DNA of 64,000 nt from an uncultured bacterium (GTDB taxonomy: Bacteria; Pseudomonadota; Alphaproteobacteria; Sphingomonadales; Sphingomonadaceae): positions 558,001 through 622,000 of the forward strand of contig CALOGB020000056.1 of assembly GCA_942636505.2 (NCBI GenBank), read 5' to 3'. This document shows positions 53,820 to 61,712 of this stretch, in pieces. Every line of letters starts with the position of its first letter. Within the stretch, counting starts at the first letter, position 1. The position numbers and the translations under genes are program-made. The notes below the pieces were generated by a model. It was not told where the DNA came from. It saw only the letters and a program-made list of their open reading frames with translations, and ran no database searches.

Positions 53820-56800
53820 ATGACTGGCATGCCGATCCGGAAGTCCGGATTGTTCGTAACAGCGTCGACGGTGGCGTTCGTATTGGTCTCAATGATCCCG
53901 GCAGCGGCGCAGACTGCAACACCGGTTGACGCGCAAAGCCAGGCGCCCGGCACCGATCCAACAGCTCCGGTTGGTTCGGACACTACGACGGGCGCAGTTG
54001 CACAGACGGTGGCGGCCGAAGCCAATGCCGGCAGTGAGATCGTCGTCACCGGTTCGCGCATCGCGCGGCCGACGCTCAATTCGCCTATCCCCGTCACCAC
54101 CGTGACGCAGGCTGACCTGACGCGGACCGGCGCCATCGTGATCGGCGACGTGCTGAACGACCTGCCGTCGCTGCGCTCGACCTACAGCCAGGCGAACTCG
54201 ACCCAGTTCATCGGTACCGCCGGCATCAACCTGCTCGATCTTCGTGGTCTTGGGCCATCGCGTACGCTGGTTCTCGTCAACGGCCGCCGTCACATCACCG
54301 GATCGACCGGCGAGTTTCTCGTCGACACCAACACGATCCCGACCGACCTGATCGACCGCGTCGACATCGTTACCGGCGGTAGCTCGGCGGTGTATGGTTC
54401 GGACGCCATGGCCGGTGTCGTGAACTTCGTGCTGAAGCGCAATTTCGACGGCGTATCGCTTAATGCCCAGAGCGGGATCGCGGATCGCGGCAATCGCGGT
54501 ACATATCGCCTGTCGGGCACCTTCGGGACGAACTTCGCCGAGGGGCGCGGCAACATCGCGCTCGGTCTCGAATATAACCAGGCCGATCTGCTGACTTATA
54601 CCGACCGTCCGGGGTTGACCGGTGCCTATGATGGCCGGAACCAGTTCCAGCGTGTCGCGACAAACGCGTCCGGTCAGCCGCAGCGGACTTTCCTAACGGG
54701 TGTCCGTAGCTTCGGCTATGACAATGGCGGCAACTTCATCGCCTATAACGGCGGCAATCTGCTGGGCTGCGGTGGTGGCGTAGCTGCTGCCTGTCGTGCG
54801 AACGGCGCTCCCCGCGTGTTCGGCTTCGGGTCGAACGGGCAACTCTCCGAGTATAATTACGGGAATGATTTCCGCCCGGTAGGCTCGAACAACAACCAGA
54901 ACGGCAGCGGCGCGACGCTGACCGATACGGGTACGTTGGATCCGTCGCTCAAGCGCTACGTCGCAAACCTGATCGGCCATTACGACGTATCGGAGGCGTT
55001 CAAGCCGTTCTTCGAAGCGAAGTTCGTGCGCGTTGAAAGCTTTGCCCAGTCGAGCGGTACGTTCAACCAAGGTGGATCGCAGGGGACCGATGCCGAGGGC
55101 GAGACGTATCTTGGTGGGGGCGTGCCAATCGCGTTCGACAACGCGTTCCTCAATCCTCAGGCTGCGGCGACCATCCGGTCGTTGTTGCCGGCAGGCTCCG
55201 AGTATTTCCGGCTCAATCGCAACAACACCGATCTCGGCACGCGTGATGAGGCCGATCGGCGCGATACCTATCGCATCGTCGTCGGTGCAGAGGGGACTTT
55301 CAACGACGACTGGAAGTATGATTTCTCGGTGAACTACGGCGAATTCCGTACGAAGTCGAAATTCTACAACAACCAGTTCCAGTCGCGCTTCTATAACGCG
55401 ATCGATGCGGTCCGTAACGGGGCCGGCCAGATCGTCTGCCGCATCAACCAGGCGACTGTCGTCGATCCGTCGTGCGCTCCGCTCAACATCCTGGGCGAGG
55501 GGCGGGCTAGCCAAGCCGCGCTGAACTACATCAACACGACCTCGACCAGCCGCGGCAAGGCGACTGAGTTCGACGTGACGGGCAACATCGTCGGGGACAG
55601 CTCGCAGCTGTTCGAACTGCCGGGCGGTCCGGTCCGGTTCGCGGTCGGCGGCGAGTATCGTCGCGAAACGGCGTTCTCGGCGTATGACGATACCATCAAG
55701 GGCGGCGATACGTTCTTTAATGTCATCCCCGACTTCCGTCCGCCGGCATTCGCCGTGAAGGAAGCGTATGGCGAGATCGAACTTCCACTGTTGAAGGACA
55801 TCAGCTTCGCCAAGGAATTGACGATCAACGCTGCAGGTCGTGTCGCGGATTACAAGGGGTCCACGGGAACGGTCTATGCCTATAACTTCGGCGGGATCTA
55901 TGCGCCGATCAACGACATCAAGTTCCGCGTGAACTATTCTCGGTCGGTCCGGGCGCCTACGCTTGGCGATCTGTACGCTTCGAACAGCCAGGACTTCCCG
56001 CAGCTCGACGATCCGTGCGATGTCAACTTTATCACCACGGGGCGCTCGACCCGTGCTGCAAACTGTGCGGCAGCAGGTGTTCCGGCTGGTTTCATCAACA
56101 GCACGGCCCGGGCTGGTTCAACTGAAATCCTGTCAGGCGGCAATCCCAATCTACAGGCCGAGAAGTCACGGAGCTGGACCTATGGTGCAATCTTCCAGCC
56201 CAGCTTCCTTCCAGGCTTTGCGCTCACGGTCGATTATTACGACATCAAGATCAACAAGGTCATCAACGCTGTCGACGCACAGACGATTCTTGATGCCTGC
56301 TACGACGCTCCGACGCTGACCAACCAGTTCTGCAGCCTGATCAATCCGCGCCAGGCGAACGGCCTGTTCGCGCGGCCAGCGCTGTTGCAGAGCACGGTCA
56401 ACTTCGCCGCGCTCAAGGCCAAGGGCATTGATTTCGACGCCAGCTACAACCGCCGGTTCGGTGCGGACACCAAGGCTGCGGTGCGCGTGGTGGGGACCTG
56501 GGTCCGCGACCGGACCGACTTCCCGTATCTCGACGAGCCGAGCCGCCCCGACCGGGTGAAGGGCGAGCTTGGCGATCCGATCTGGAACGTCAACGCATCG
56601 GTCGACCTGACGCACAAGAACTTCACGATCGGCTATCAGGTCCGCTACATCGGTCGCCAGTCGATCACCGATTGGGAAGCGCAGCACGACACCAACGGCG
56701 TTCCCGCGCTCAACCCGAACTATGCCGACGTCGTCTATTACCCGAAGGTGTTCTATCATGCGGTTCGCGCGTCGGTCGACGTCGACAAGCGCTTCACCCT

Positions 56801-56927
56801 GTACGGTGGCGTCGACAACCTGACCGACAAGAAGCCGCCTTATGGCCTGCTCGGCAATGGCGACGGCGACGCGATCTACGACAATATCGGTCGCGCGATG
56901 TATATCGGAGCCTCGGTGAAGCTGTAA
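53820..56927 (+). CDS. TonB-dependent receptor
   Basis: The 1035-residue outer-membrane protein begins with a signal peptide (to about residue 31, IPAAAQ) and a Thr/Ala/Pro-rich spacer. The plug domain follows (IVVTGSRIARPTLNSPIPVTTVT, then GIGLLDLRG-type LRGLGPSRTLVLVNGRRH and VDIVTGGSSAVYGSDAMAGVVNFVLKR). The rest forms the 22-stranded barrel, ending in a strand with terminal Leu after SVKL. It is of the large sphingomonad type often dedicated to oligosaccharides, siderophores or peptides; the substrate cannot be told. A terminator lies 33 nt after the stop. There is no visible Fur box. Confidence 0.95.
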   Translation: MTGMPIRKSGLFVTASTVAFVLVSMIPAAAQTATPVDAQSQAPGTDPTAPVGSDTTTGAVAQTVAAEANAGSEIVVTGSRIARPTLNSPIPVTTVTQADLTRTGAIVIGDVLNDLPSLRSTYSQANSTQFIGTAGINLLDLRGLGPSRTLVLVNGRRHITGSTGEFLVDTNTIPTDLIDRVDIVTGGSSAVYGSDAMAGVVNFVLKRNFDGVSLNAQSGIADRGNRGTYRLSGTFGTNFAEGRGNIALGLEYNQADLLTYTDRPGLTGAYDGRNQFQRVATNASGQPQRTFLTGVRSFGYDNGGNFIAYNGGNLLGCGGGVAAACRANGAPRVFGFGSNGQLSEYNYGNDFRPVGSNNNQNGSGATLTDTGTLDPSLKRYVANLIGHYDVSEAFKPFFEAKFVRVESFAQSSGTFNQGGSQGTDAEGETYLGGGVPIAFDNAFLNPQAAATIRSLLPAGSEYFRLNRNNTDLGTRDEADRRDTYRIVVGAEGTFNDDWKYDFSVNYGEFRTKSKFYNNQFQSRFYNAIDAVRNGAGQIVCRINQATVVDPSCAPLNILGEGRASQAALNYINTTSTSRGKATEFDVTGNIVGDSSQLFELPGGPVRFAVGGEYRRETAFSAYDDTIKGGDTFFNVIPDFRPPAFAVKEAYGEIELPLLKDISFAKELTINAAGRVADYKGSTGTVYAYNFGGIYAPINDIKFRVNYSRSVRAPTLGDLYASNSQDFPQLDDPCDVNFITTGRSTRAANCAAAGVPAGFINSTARAGSTEILSGGNPNLQAEKSRSWTYGAIFQPSFLPGFALTVDYYDIKINKVINAVDAQTILDACYDAPTLTNQFCSLINPRQANGLFARPALLQSTVNFAALKAKGIDFDASYNRRFGADTKAAVRVVGTWVRDRTDFPYLDEPSRPDRVKGELGDPIWNVNASVDLTHKNFTIGYQVRYIGRQSITDWEAQHDTNGVPALNPNYADVVYYPKVFYHAVRASVDVDKRFTLYGGVDNLTDKKPPYGLLGNGDGDAIYDNIGRAMYIGASVKL

Positions 56928-56960
56928 GCGCAAGCCGGTTTCTACCGTTTAAATCGTGAG

Positions 56961-56991
56961 GGGCGGGTCCGCATGTCGGGCCCGCCCTTTT
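56961..56991 (+). terminator. Terminator after the TonB-dependent receptor gene
   Basis: gggcgggtccg pairs with cgggcccgccc around a CATGT loop and is followed by TTTTC. It separates the receptor gene from divL and excludes the longer upstream start of the divL frame. Confidence 0.88.
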
Positions 56992-57066
56992 CGTCGTCTC
57001 TTAGCTTTCCCCCGGGGGACGGTTTGGCCTACATGGTCGGATGATGTCGCAACGGGCTTCCCGATA

Positions 57067-59427
57067 ATGGTCCTCGGGACCGGTGCTGCCGTGATGGTAG
57101 GGGCGTTGCTGCTATTGGCGATCCTCGCCGGCTTGGTACTTCTTTACTCTGGCCTGCGCGCGCGTGCCGATGCTGCGGGCGCGGTAGACGCAAGCGCGCA
57201 GTTGCAGACGATCCTCGACGGGTCGCCGGCGATCGTGACGGTGATCCGCTCGGGCGGGCGGATCGAGATGACGCAGCGGATGGCGGACTGGCTGGGGCTC
57301 GACGCGCCACCGCGGTCGATCGCGGAGCTTGCTACCGGTGGGACGGGACTGTCCGCCGACGATGCGGCGCGGCTGATTGCCGACGTCACCGCGGCGCAGC
57401 GGTCGGGGCGGGCGTTCGTGCGGTCGGTGCGGTTGCAGGGCTCGACGCGGGCCATCACGTTTCGCGGCGGGCGCGCGCCCGGCGAGATGGGCGCGACCGG
57501 GGCGGTCTTGCTCTGGGCGTTCGATGCGACCGACAGCGAGGCGGAGATCGCGCGACTTGGTTCCGAGACCGCGCGACTCGGCGAGGCATATGAGTCGCTG
57601 ACGGGGCTGATCGAGGCGGCACCGATGCCGATGTGGTATCGCGCGACCGACTTGCGACTGGCGATGGTGAACTCGGCGTATGTCGACGCGGTCGAGGGGC
57701 GTGATGCCGCCGATGTCGTCGCGCGCGGGCTCGAACTAGTCGAGGGATCTGGGCGTGGCGGGCCTCTAGCTGGCGCTGCGGTCGCGCGCGAGCAGGGACG
57801 GCCGCATCAGCAGGTCCTGCCCGCGACGATCAACGGCGCGCGGCGGTCGTTGCAGATCTACGACGTACCGTTGCCGAGCGGCGGCGTGGCCGGGTTCGCG
57901 ATCGATATCGAGGAACTGGAACAGGCGCGGTCGGGGGCGAAGCGCTTTGCCGAGGCCCAGCGCGCGATGCTCGACCGGTTATCGGCAGGCGTCGCGCAGT
58001 TCGGCGGGGATCGCTCGCTCGTGTTCTGCAACCAGCCGTTCCGCCGGATGTTCGCGATGCGGAGCGAATGGCTCGCCGACCGCCCCGAGTTCGACCGCGT
58101 GCTGGAGCGGATGCGCGAGGCTAACCGGCTACCCGAGGTCCGCGACTTCCCGAGCTGGAAGGCGGAGCGGCGCGACTGGTTCATGCAGACTGGCTCTGCG
58201 CAAAGCGGTGGCGCGATGGAGGAGAACTGGCACCTCCGCGGCGGCACGCATCTCCGCGTGGTCGCGCAGCCGCTTCCCGATGGCGGCTTGTTGCTCATCT
58301 TCGAGGATCGCACCGAGCAGGTCCAGCTCGCCAGCGCGCGCGACACGTTGCTGCGCGTACGGACCGCGACGTTCGACAATCTGTTCGAGGCGCTTGGCGT
58401 GTTTGCGGCGGATGGTCGGCTGCAGTTGTGGAACAACCGGTTCCGCGCGTTGTGGGGCCTGGAGGAAGAGTTTCTCGCCTCGCACCCCCGCGTCGACGCG
58501 TTCGCCGAAGCCGCCGGTGCGAAACTCGCGACACCTGGCCGGTCGGCGCTGATCCCCGATCTGGTGCGGTCGGCAACGGTCGGGCGCCAGCAGCGCGGCG
58601 GGCGCGTGGCGTTCGCGGACGGGCGGCATTTCGAGTTCGCGGGCGTGCCGTTGCCCGATGGGAATGCGCTGTTCACGATGCTCGACATCACCGACAGCCG
58701 GCGCGCGGAGCAGGCTCTACGTGACCGTGCGGACGCGCTCGAGGCGACCGACAAGGTGAAGACCGCCTTCGTCGCGAACATGAGCTACGAACTGCGCACG
58801 CCGCTGACGTCGATCAGCGGGTTCGCGGAAATGCTGCATGGCGGCTATGCGGGCGAGTTGACGCCGCAGGCCGAAGGCTATGTCGGGGCGATCCTTGAGT
58901 CGGTGGAGCGGCTGGGGTTGCTGGTCGACGACGTGCTCGACCTGACGCGCGCGGAGAGCGACCGTGCGGAAACCGATCGCAGCGACGTCGATCTGGCGGC
59001 GACCGTGCGCGCCGCTGCGGAAACGATCCTGCCGTCGGCCAAGCGTCGCAAGCTCGACTTCGCGATCGAGGTGGCGCGCTCGACGGGTCGCGTGAACGGC
59101 AATCCGAAGCGGTTGAAGGAGGTCGTCGAGCATCTGCTGCGGCATGCGGTCGCGGCGACGCCGGATGGCGGCCGCGTGCTGCTGCATACCGACGGCAACG
59201 CGACGTCGGCACGGATCGTGGTATCGGACGATGGGATCGGGATGGATGCGGAGTCGGTCGCGCATGCGTTCGACCGGTTCGCGGAGTCGAAGCCTATGGG
59301 GGATCGCGCTCTGGGTCTCGGACTGCCGTTGGCGAAACAGTTCGTCGAGGCGCACGGCGGGACGATAGAACTGGTGTCCGAGCCGGGAGCGGGCACGCTG
59401 ATCACTGTAGAATTGCCACGTCGATGA
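57067..59427 (+). CDS. divL: DivL-like kinase with Tyr in place of the H-box His
   Basis: In Caulobacter DivL controls CckA and cell-cycle progression and has Tyr550 where histidine kinases have His. The ATG at 57067 gives 786 residues (Caulobacter about 769). A TM segment spans about 5-32, followed by PAS domains (about 50-180, 190-290, 295-430, 430-550), HisKA with FVANMSYELRTPLTSISGF (Tyr574), and HATPase_c with DDGIGMDAESVAHAFDRF and GLGLPLAKQFVEAHGG. Alphaproteobacterial divL genes commonly precede tsaE, as here. Longer starts upstream would read through a terminator hairpin. The gene is separated from tsaE by a palindromic element. Confidence 0.9.
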   Translation: MVLGTGAAVMVGALLLLAILAGLVLLYSGLRARADAAGAVDASAQLQTILDGSPAIVTVIRSGGRIEMTQRMADWLGLDAPPRSIAELATGGTGLSADDAARLIADVTAAQRSGRAFVRSVRLQGSTRAITFRGGRAPGEMGATGAVLLWAFDATDSEAEIARLGSETARLGEAYESLTGLIEAAPMPMWYRATDLRLAMVNSAYVDAVEGRDAADVVARGLELVEGSGRGGPLAGAAVAREQGRPHQQVLPATINGARRSLQIYDVPLPSGGVAGFAIDIEELEQARSGAKRFAEAQRAMLDRLSAGVAQFGGDRSLVFCNQPFRRMFAMRSEWLADRPEFDRVLERMREANRLPEVRDFPSWKAERRDWFMQTGSAQSGGAMEENWHLRGGTHLRVVAQPLPDGGLLLIFEDRTEQVQLASARDTLLRVRTATFDNLFEALGVFAADGRLQLWNNRFRALWGLEEEFLASHPRVDAFAEAAGAKLATPGRSALIPDLVRSATVGRQQRGGRVAFADGRHFEFAGVPLPDGNALFTMLDITDSRRAEQALRDRADALEATDKVKTAFVANMSYELRTPLTSISGFAEMLHGGYAGELTPQAEGYVGAILESVERLGLLVDDVLDLTRAESDRAETDRSDVDLAATVRAAAETILPSAKRRKLDFAIEVARSTGRVNGNPKRLKEVVEHLLRHAVAATPDGGRVLLHTDGNATSARIVVSDDGIGMDAESVAHAFDRFAESKPMGDRALGLGLPLAKQFVEAHGGTIELVSEPGAGTLITVELPRR

Positions 59428-59450
59428 TCGTTTTGAACCTACTCCATCTA

Positions 59451-59542
59451 CCCTCCGGGGAGAGGGTCGGGGTGAGGGGCAGCCAAGCAGTGCGACACCT
59501 GGAACAGCCCCTCACCCAACCCTCTCCCCGAGGGGGAGAGGG
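59451..59542. repeat. Palindromic element, family F, before tsaE
   Basis: Left arm ccctccggggagagggtcgg and ggtgagggg, right arm cccctcacccaaccctctcc followed by ccgagggggagaggg (to 59542). The end of the right arm is the only purine-rich stretch close upstream of the tsaE start codon, so it probably serves as the ribosome binding site. Confidence 0.8.
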
Positions 59543-59551
59543 CTCGTGCAC

Positions 59552-59995
59552 ATGATCCACCTATCCGATCCGCAAGCGACCGAAGCGTTCGGTGCGCTAT
59601 TGGCCGACCGCGTCCAACCCGGCGACGTCGTCACCCTCGAAGGCACGCTCGGCGCTGGCAAGACCAGCGTCGCGCGCGGTCTTCTCGCCGCGCTCGGGCT
59701 GGTGGGCGAAGCGCCATCGCCCAGCTTCGCGATCGTCCAGCCCTACGAGCCACCCGAAGTCCGCTTCCCCGTACTCCACGTCGACCTCTACCGCATCGAC
59801 GACCCCGCCGAGATCGAGGAACTCGCGCTCGACGACGCGCGCTACGATTCGCTGCTGCTCGTAGAATGGCCCGAGCGCGCAGGCCCGGATTACTGGCCGG
59901 ATGCGCTTCGCCTGAGCCTGACGATCGAGCCGGACGGCACGCGCGGCTTGACTATCGGCGTGCCGGAAGCTTGGAGGTCGCGATGGCCGACATGA
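59552..59995 (+). CDS. tsaE: tRNA threonylcarbamoyladenosine synthesis ATPase TsaE
   Basis: TsaE is the ATPase of the TsaBDE complex that modifies A37 of tRNAs reading ANN codons. It has Walker A LEGTLGAGKTSVARGLL, the SPSFAIVQPY switch and VLHVDLYRIDDPAEIEEL, and LLLVEWPERAG near the end. The ATG at 59552 gives 147 residues; a GTG two codons earlier is possible. The 3' end overlaps amgK by 13 nt. The order divL-tsaE-amgK-murU-addB is characteristic of alphaproteobacteria. Confidence 0.95.
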   Translation: MIHLSDPQATEAFGALLADRVQPGDVVTLEGTLGAGKTSVARGLLAALGLVGEAPSPSFAIVQPYEPPEVRFPVLHVDLYRIDDPAEIEELALDDARYDSLLLVEWPERAGPDYWPDALRLSLTIEPDGTRGLTIGVPEAWRSRWPT

Positions 59996-60960
59996 CCCCG
60001 CCGCCCGGCGCCGCCGCTTTCCTCGACGCTCATGGCTGGGGTGGGGCACAGATCCTCCCGGTCGCCGGCGACGCGTCGTTCCGGCGCTATTTCCGCGCTG
60101 TCGAGAGCGGGCGGCAAGCCATACTGATGGACGCGCCGCCACCTCATGAGGATCCCCGCCCGTTCATCGCGGTGGCGGAGTGGCTGGTCGAACGCGATTT
60201 CGCGGCTCCCGCGATCCTCGCATGCGACCTCGACCAGGGGCTCGTCCTGATCGAGGATTTTGGCGATATCCGTTTGCGCGAGACCGTCGACGCCGCACCG
60301 GAGGAGGAACTCTCGCTCTATGCGCCGGCGATCGACTTGCTGGTGCGGCTGCGCGCCGAGCCGGCTGGGCCCGTCCCCCCCTATGATCGCGCCGTGCTGA
60401 AGCGCGAGGCGGGGCTATTCGTCGAATGGTACTGCCCGGCGGTCGGAATCGAGCCAGATCTTGCAGGGTGGGACGCGGCTTGGGAGTCGGTGTTCGACCA
60501 CGCCATCGCCAAGACGCCGGTCACGGTACTACGCGATTATCACGCCGAAAACCTGATGCTCGTCGGGCCGGAGCGCTCGCTCGGCCTGCTCGATTTCCAG
60601 GACGCGCTTGCGGGGCATCCGGCCTATGATCTGGTGTCGCTATTGCAGGATGCGCGACGGACGGTCGATCCGGCGCTCGAGGCGGCGATGCTGGCGCGAT
60701 ATCGCGCGGCGGCGGATGCGGGAGACGACTTCATGAACGCGTATCACGTGCTCGGCGCGCAGCGGAATGCGAAGATCCTCGGCATCTTCACGCGGCTGTG
60801 GAAGCGCGACGGCAAGCCGCACTATGCGACGATGTGCCCGCGCGTGTGGGCCTATCTGGAGCGCGATCTGACCCAGCCGGTGATGGCGCCGGTTGCGGCC
60901 TGGTTCGCGGCGAACGTGCCGTCTTCGCGGCGTGGCGACCCACTGGCCTTGAGCGCGTGA
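59983..60960 (+). CDS. amgK: N-acetylmuramate/N-acetylglucosamine kinase AmgK
   Basis: AmgK phosphorylates MurNAc and GlcNAc at C1 in the recycling pathway that bypasses de novo UDP-MurNAc synthesis. It has the aminoglycoside-phosphotransferase fold: LPVAGDASFRRYFR at the N-terminus, the catalytic loop LRDYHAENLMLVG (Brenner motif) and LLDFQDALAGHPAYDLVSLLQD (metal-binding Asp). The ATG at 59983 has GGAGG 5 nt upstream and gives 325 residues. It overlaps tsaE by 13 nt and murU by 4 nt. Confidence 0.93.
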   Translation: MADMTPPPGAAAFLDAHGWGGAQILPVAGDASFRRYFRAVESGRQAILMDAPPPHEDPRPFIAVAEWLVERDFAAPAILACDLDQGLVLIEDFGDIRLRETVDAAPEEELSLYAPAIDLLVRLRAEPAGPVPPYDRAVLKREAGLFVEWYCPAVGIEPDLAGWDAAWESVFDHAIAKTPVTVLRDYHAENLMLVGPERSLGLLDFQDALAGHPAYDLVSLLQDARRTVDPALEAAMLARYRAAADAGDDFMNAYHVLGAQRNAKILGIFTRLWKRDGKPHYATMCPRVWAYLERDLTQPVMAPVAAWFAANVPSSRRGDPLALSA

Positions 60961-61712
60961 CCCGCCAGCAGACGATCCGCCCCGTCCCGCGCGGGATCGT
61001 GCCGGAAACGGCGATGGTGATGGCGGCGGGACTGGGCAAACGGATGCGCCCGCTGACCGTCACGCGACCCAAGCCGCTCGTGCAGGTCGCGGGCAAGCCG
61101 TTGATCGATCACGTCTTCGAACGCTTGCAGGCGGCCGGAATCAAGCGCGCGGTCGTCAACGTGCACTATCTCGCAGACACGCTGGAGGCGCACGTCACCG
61201 ACCGGTTCGAGGGGATCGACGTGGTAATCTCCGACGAGCGGAAGATGCTGATGGAGACGGGCGGCGGGCTCGTCCAGGCGCGGCATCTGCTCGGCAACGC
61301 CCCGGTGCTGGTGGTCAACAGCGACAACCTGTGGATCGACGGGCCGGTCGACGCGATCAGGCTGCTCGCGTCGCGCTGGGACGATGCGAAGATGGACGCG
61401 CTGCTGCTGATGGTGCCGCTCGCGCGTGCCAACAATCACGGCGGCATGGGCGATTTCTATCTTGGCAGCGACGGGCGGATCGTCGGCCGCCGCAAGCCCG
61501 GCCGGGTCGCGCCGTTCGCCTATACCGGCATCCAGATTCTCCACCCGCGCTTGATCGCCGACTGGCCGGAGGGACCGTTCTCGACCAACATCTTCTGGGA
61601 CCGCGCGATCGCGGCGGGTCGCGCCTACGGTCAGGTCCATCAGGGCCTGTGGTTCGACGTCGGCACGCCCGCCGCGATCCCGAAGACCGAGGCGATCCTC
61701 GCGGATGGCTGA
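60957..61712 (+). CDS. murU: N-acetylmuramate 1-phosphate uridylyltransferase MurU
   Basis: MurU joins UMP to MurNAc-1-phosphate from AmgK to give UDP-MurNAc. The GTG at 60957 overlaps the amgK stop (GTGA) and gives 251 residues. Signature segments are AMVMAAGLGKRMRPLTVTRPKPLV, the acceptor-site ETGGGLVQAR, VVNSDNLWIDG (metal Asp) and WFDVGTPAAIPKTEAIL. It overlaps addB by 8 nt. The longer upstream frame is a shadow of amgK. Confidence 0.94.
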   Translation: MTRQQTIRPVPRGIVPETAMVMAAGLGKRMRPLTVTRPKPLVQVAGKPLIDHVFERLQAAGIKRAVVNVHYLADTLEAHVTDRFEGIDVVISDERKMLMETGGGLVQARHLLGNAPVLVVNSDNLWIDGPVDAIRLLASRWDDAKMDALLLMVPLARANNHGGMGDFYLGSDGRIVGRRKPGRVAPFAYTGIQILHPRLIADWPEGPFSTNIFWDRAIAAGRAYGQVHQGLWFDVGTPAAIPKTEAILADG

